Shown here in pieces: positions 61,854 to 64,000 of a DNA stretch of 64,000 bases. Below the pieces are notes generated by a model. That model ran no database searches. It was not told the DNA's origin and worked only from the letters and a program-made list of their open reading frames with translations. Made by a program: the position numbers and the translations under genes. Within the stretch, counting starts at the first letter, position 1. The number at the start of each line of letters is the position of its first letter. Source of the DNA: Nocardioides marinus (GTDB lineage: Bacteria > Pseudomonadota > Alphaproteobacteria > Rhodobacterales > Rhodobacteraceae); assembly GCA_019801415.1 (NCBI GenBank), contig JAHVJD010000007.1, positions 62,001 to 126,000 on the forward strand, read 5' to 3'.

Positions 61854-62399
61854 ATGCGCGATGCCTTTGCCCAATTGATCGAAGCCAACAAGCTGGACGT
61901 TCCCCCGGTCCTGCGGCGCTTCCACGCCGAGCCGCCCGCGTTGAGCCAGGGGCAGGTCACGGTGGAGGGCGGTCGTCGCTGGGGCAGGTTGCTCGCCGCG
62001 CTGGCGGGGTTCCCGCCCCCCATGTCACGCAGCCGTTTCCGGCTGGAGGTGGCGCGCGAGGGGAAGGGACATGTCTGGCGGCGCAGTTTCGCCCGGCACA
62101 AGACCAGCTCGTTTCTGCAATACGATGCCCGTAGCGGCCGCGTGGTGGAGCGGTTTGGCCCGGTGGAGCTGGAACTGTCTGCAACCGCACGCGACGGTGC
62201 CTTGATCATCACCATCGAACGCGCGCGGCTGTTCGGATTCGCCTTGCCGCCGTCTTTGTGTCCGCAAAGCACGGCAATGGAATATGAGACGCCCCAAGGC
62301 AATCTGGGCTTCGATATATCAGCCAGCTTGCCGCGCATCGGCCTGCTGGTCCGCTATCACGGCTATCTGACCCTGCCGGAACTCGATCTGCGGCGTTAA
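61854..62399 (+). CDS. DUF4166 domain protein
   Basis: Protein of 181 residues matching the DUF4166 family (MRDAFAQLIEANKLD ... VWRRSFARHKTSSFLQYD ... FGPVELELSATARDG). GTG 61848 overlapping the previous stop (GTGA) is a second possible start. Function unknown; coupled to the DUF393 gene. Confidence 0.8.
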   Translation: MRDAFAQLIEANKLDVPPVLRRFHAEPPALSQGQVTVEGGRRWGRLLAALAGFPPPMSRSRFRLEVAREGKGHVWRRSFARHKTSSFLQYDARSGRVVERFGPVELELSATARDGALIITIERARLFGFALPPSLCPQSTAMEYETPQGNLGFDISASLPRIGLLVRYHGYLTLPELDLRR

Positions 62400-62482
62400 C
62401 CATTCGCTAACACTTTCGTTGCCTCGGGGCGTGTGGGGCGGGTAGGTCAGTGGCATTGCCCGTTGTCCATTCTGGGGGGAAG

Positions 62483-62797
62483 ATGTCTGCTCATACTGAC
62501 ATGACAGCCGCCTTGACGGCGCTTACGGACCGGCTCCGCGAGTTGAATGATCTGGTCACGGCCAATCATTTCATGGTCGAAGCGATGGCCAACCAGCAAG
62601 ACCAGCTGAAGCAGATGAGCGTAACGGAAACGCGTGCGTTTCTGCGGCGTCAGGCACGGGAGAAGTTCCATCCGGAAACCGGTGATGCGCCGAACCCGGC
62701 TGCCCTCGCCGTGCTGGAGGAAGTGTTGAGCCCCAATCAGCAAAGCGCCGAAATCATAGCCTTCCCCAAGGAAAGACAGCGCCGTATCGGCACTTGA
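62483..62797 (+). CDS. Small hypothetical protein, coiled-coil-like
   Basis: Protein of 104 residues starting MSAHTDMTAALTALTDRLREL, preceded by GGGGGGAAG. The helix up to residue 60 (Leu/Gln-rich) could form a coiled coil; the tail has PNPAALAVLEEVLSPN. No family is recognised. Function unknown. Confidence 0.6.
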   Translation: MSAHTDMTAALTALTDRLRELNDLVTANHFMVEAMANQQDQLKQMSVTETRAFLRRQAREKFHPETGDAPNPAALAVLEEVLSPNQQSAEIIAFPKERQRRIGT

Positions 62798-62947
62798 CGC
62801 GCTGAATTGCGGCTGTCGCCGTTGCCCGGGGCTTGTACCTGCCTACGCCAGCACAGATATACGAAATGTCACTTGCCGTGTAAGCCGCGCTGCGCCGATA
62901 TTGGACAGGCGCGGCCTTGCCGTGCAGGCTCGGGTACGGAGGACGGA

Positions 62948-63385
62948 ATGGGCAAGATCAGCAAAATCATCAAAAGCGTTTGCTTCGCCGTTGTGCCGCT
63001 CGCCGCGGCCTGCACCCAGCCGCAGGGGAATGTCTTGCACACCATGCATGGCGCGCAGGTCCATCGACTGGAGGATGCGCGGTTTGAAGTGGTGCCGGAA
63101 ATCGGCGCCGTTCGGGATGCCTATTGGTGCGCGGCGGGGGAATACGCCCGCCGGGCCGGTGGCGCGGACTGGGGCGACCGGGTCTATGTCGCGCGCGGCC
63201 TCGGGCGCGGTGAGGCAGTGGATCGCAAGTCGACGGTGGTGTTCTCCCTTGTGCCGGTCGCCGGGGCGGAGCCGCAGCCCTGGCTGATGCGGGTGAACCG
63301 GTTCCGGCCGGGCGACTACCTGACGGTGCAGAGCGCCGAGCGGCGCTGCGAAAACCTGCGCCCCTTTGTCTGGAGCGCAACATGA
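62948..63385 (+). CDS. Putative lipoprotein, tandem paralogue 1
   Basis: Protein of 145 residues with a lipobox LAAAC after residues 18-21 (VVPLAAACTQP). The mature part has YWCAAGEYARRAGGADWGDRVYVARGLG, shared in pattern with the next gene. Two conserved Cys (YWC and RRC) may bridge. It overlaps the next gene by 4 bp. Function unknown. Confidence 0.75.
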   Translation: MGKISKIIKSVCFAVVPLAAACTQPQGNVLHTMHGAQVHRLEDARFEVVPEIGAVRDAYWCAAGEYARRAGGADWGDRVYVARGLGRGEAVDRKSTVVFSLVPVAGAEPQPWLMRVNRFRPGDYLTVQSAERRCENLRPFVWSAT

Positions 63386-63867
63386 CACTGATCCGCAAAT
63401 TCCGAACCCTGGCCGCTGCTTCCATGGCGTTTGCCACGCTGCTCGCCTGCACCGTGCCCGAGCCGTCCCTGCAACCGCAGCCAGGCCCGCAGGCGCCGGT
63501 GCAAGCGCCGACCACCTTCGTGGCCATCAACGGCCTGACAGCCGTGTCGCTGCCAAATGGCATTGTCGAGATCAAGGGCCGAGCGGTTCGGCAGAAGGAT
63601 GAGTATTGGTGTGCGGTCGGCGATTATGCCCGCCGTGGCCTGCGGGTGCCGTGGAATACACGCATCCGGGTCGTGCGCGGCATCGGTGCCCCGGCCTCGG
63701 GCGGTGCGCGTTCCGCGGTCCAGTTCACCCTGACCCCGGACCCGGTCGCGGATCAGCCCAAGCAGTCCAACGTGATCACCGATATTCTGCGACCAGGGTA
63801 CAGCCGGAGCGTGACACATGCCTATGGCAATTGCCGGGACATGATTTTCCCGCACCCGTTTCGGTGA
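63382..63867 (+). CDS. Putative lipoprotein, tandem paralogue 2
   Basis: Protein of 161 residues with lipobox LLAC (FATLLACTVPE) and a Pro-rich linker (QPQPGPQAPVQAP). The core EYWCAVGDYARRGLRVPWNT and RIRVVRGIG align with the upstream gene (YWCAxGxYARR, WxxR, VxRGxG). The pair probably arose by tandem duplication. No family recognised. Confidence 0.75.
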   Translation: MTLIRKFRTLAAASMAFATLLACTVPEPSLQPQPGPQAPVQAPTTFVAINGLTAVSLPNGIVEIKGRAVRQKDEYWCAVGDYARRGLRVPWNTRIRVVRGIGAPASGGARSAVQFTLTPDPVADQPKQSNVITDILRPGYSRSVTHAYGNCRDMIFPHPFR

Positions 63868-63882
63868 AGGATGGCGGCTTGC

Positions 63883-64000
63883 ATGGCGCAGCATGAATTT
63901 GTCATCCGCACCCGCGGGCCGGGCCTTTATGAATTCACGGACGAGCTGCGCAGCTGGTTGCGCACAATCGGAATGGAGAGCGGTCTCTTGACCCTGTTCG
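63883..64000 (+). CDS. YjbQ / UPF0047 family protein, partial at the right edge
   Basis: Starts MAQHEFVIRTRGPGLYEFTDEL and runs to SGLLTLF at the window end (39 residues). TRGPGLYEFTDEL and GLLTLF match the YjbQ / UPF0047 family (thiamine phosphate synthase-like fold, possible secondary thiamine-phosphate synthase). The catalytic part lies beyond the window. Confidence 0.75.
   Translation, partial: MAQHEFVIRTRGPGLYEFTDELRSWLRTIGMESGLLTLF

Noticed and set aside
62396-62410. TTAA-N7-CTAA resembling a CtrA box upstream of the small gene at 62483
   Set aside because: One mismatch to TTAA-N7-TTAA, and the first half is the stop codon of the preceding gene; no other support.

Overview
The window looks like chromosomal DNA of a marine Rhodobacterales bacterium (Roseobacter group: Phaeobacter, Ruegeria, Leisingera and relatives). 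The clues are the high G+C content, the hom-glpX-recJ and dnaG-rpoD neighbourhoods, an alphaproteobacterial SOS box (GTTC-N7-GTTC), a carnitine / betaine / sarcosine gene set, and a short intergenic repeat (GGAGTATTT-N4-AAAGATGAA). I saw no phage, transposase, plasmid or CRISPR genes. The window is a dense mosaic of housekeeping and metabolic operons, cut inside cobW on the left and inside a yjbQ-like gene on the right. The species is not determined.

Layout. 1-2.2 kb: a cobalamin riboswitch in front of a DUF1636-cobW operon, divergent from cobO. 2.2-4.6 kb: glpD-glpR. 4.7-11.2 kb: two iron operons, hemP / Cys-rich protein / imelysin-type IrpA and bfd / bfr / di-haem protein / second imelysin / DUF1513. 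11.5-13.3 kb: LysR regulator divergent from a metallo-beta-lactamase-fold protein. 13.4-19 kb: metG, an MFS carrier, imuA under a perfect SOS box, a rhodanese and an aldo/keto reductase. 19.1-24.1 kb: L-carnitine catabolism (GlxA-type regulator, BKACE enzyme, lipocalin, carnitine dehydrogenase-thioesterase fusion, SDR). 24.2-28 kb: XRE regulator, DUF2061, desaturase, EamA carrier, NUDIX. 28.2-30.3 kb: EF-hand protein, ECF sigma factor, membrane partner and ZraP-like sensor. 30.5-33.5 kb: GAF protein, a cyclase with degenerate receivers, DUF3572, HAD. 33.7-35.3 kb: MttB-family methyltransferase. 35.7-37.4 kb: H-NOX-like protein with a GGDEF cyclase. 37.6-38 kb: two identical tRNA-Glu genes. 38-42.4 kb: hom-glpX-recJ. 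42.4-46.8 kb: TetR regulator, monooxygenase-like protein, pirin, class III nucleotide cyclase. 46.9-49.7 kb: VWA/TadG and two TadE-like genes. 50-51.5 kb: glutamate dehydrogenase. 51.7-56.8 kb: soxBDAG. 57-61.3 kb: dnaG and rpoD. 61.4-64 kb: DUF393, DUF4166, a tandem pair of related lipoproteins and yjbQ.

How the genes may work together. The carnitine genes, the MttB-like methyltransferase and heterotetrameric sarcosine oxidase together cover much of a route from carnitine through glycine betaine to glycine and one-carbon units; glutamate dehydrogenase could recycle nitrogen. The iron operons pair haem-uptake and ferritin functions with periplasmic imelysin / di-haem / beta-propeller proteins, and look like a coherent but poorly understood envelope iron system. 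Second-messenger genes are numerous (two GGDEF/GGEEF proteins, an H-NOX-like partner, a class III cyclase).

Most unusual observations: the iron cluster with its unexplained Cys-rich protein and an imelysin lacking the motif His; an H-NOX-like protein lacking the haem ligand; an SOS-boxed imuA without imuB beside it; a cyclase with pseudo-receivers; the EF-hand/ECF sigma locus; and three GANTC heptamers arranged as repeats just before rpoD.
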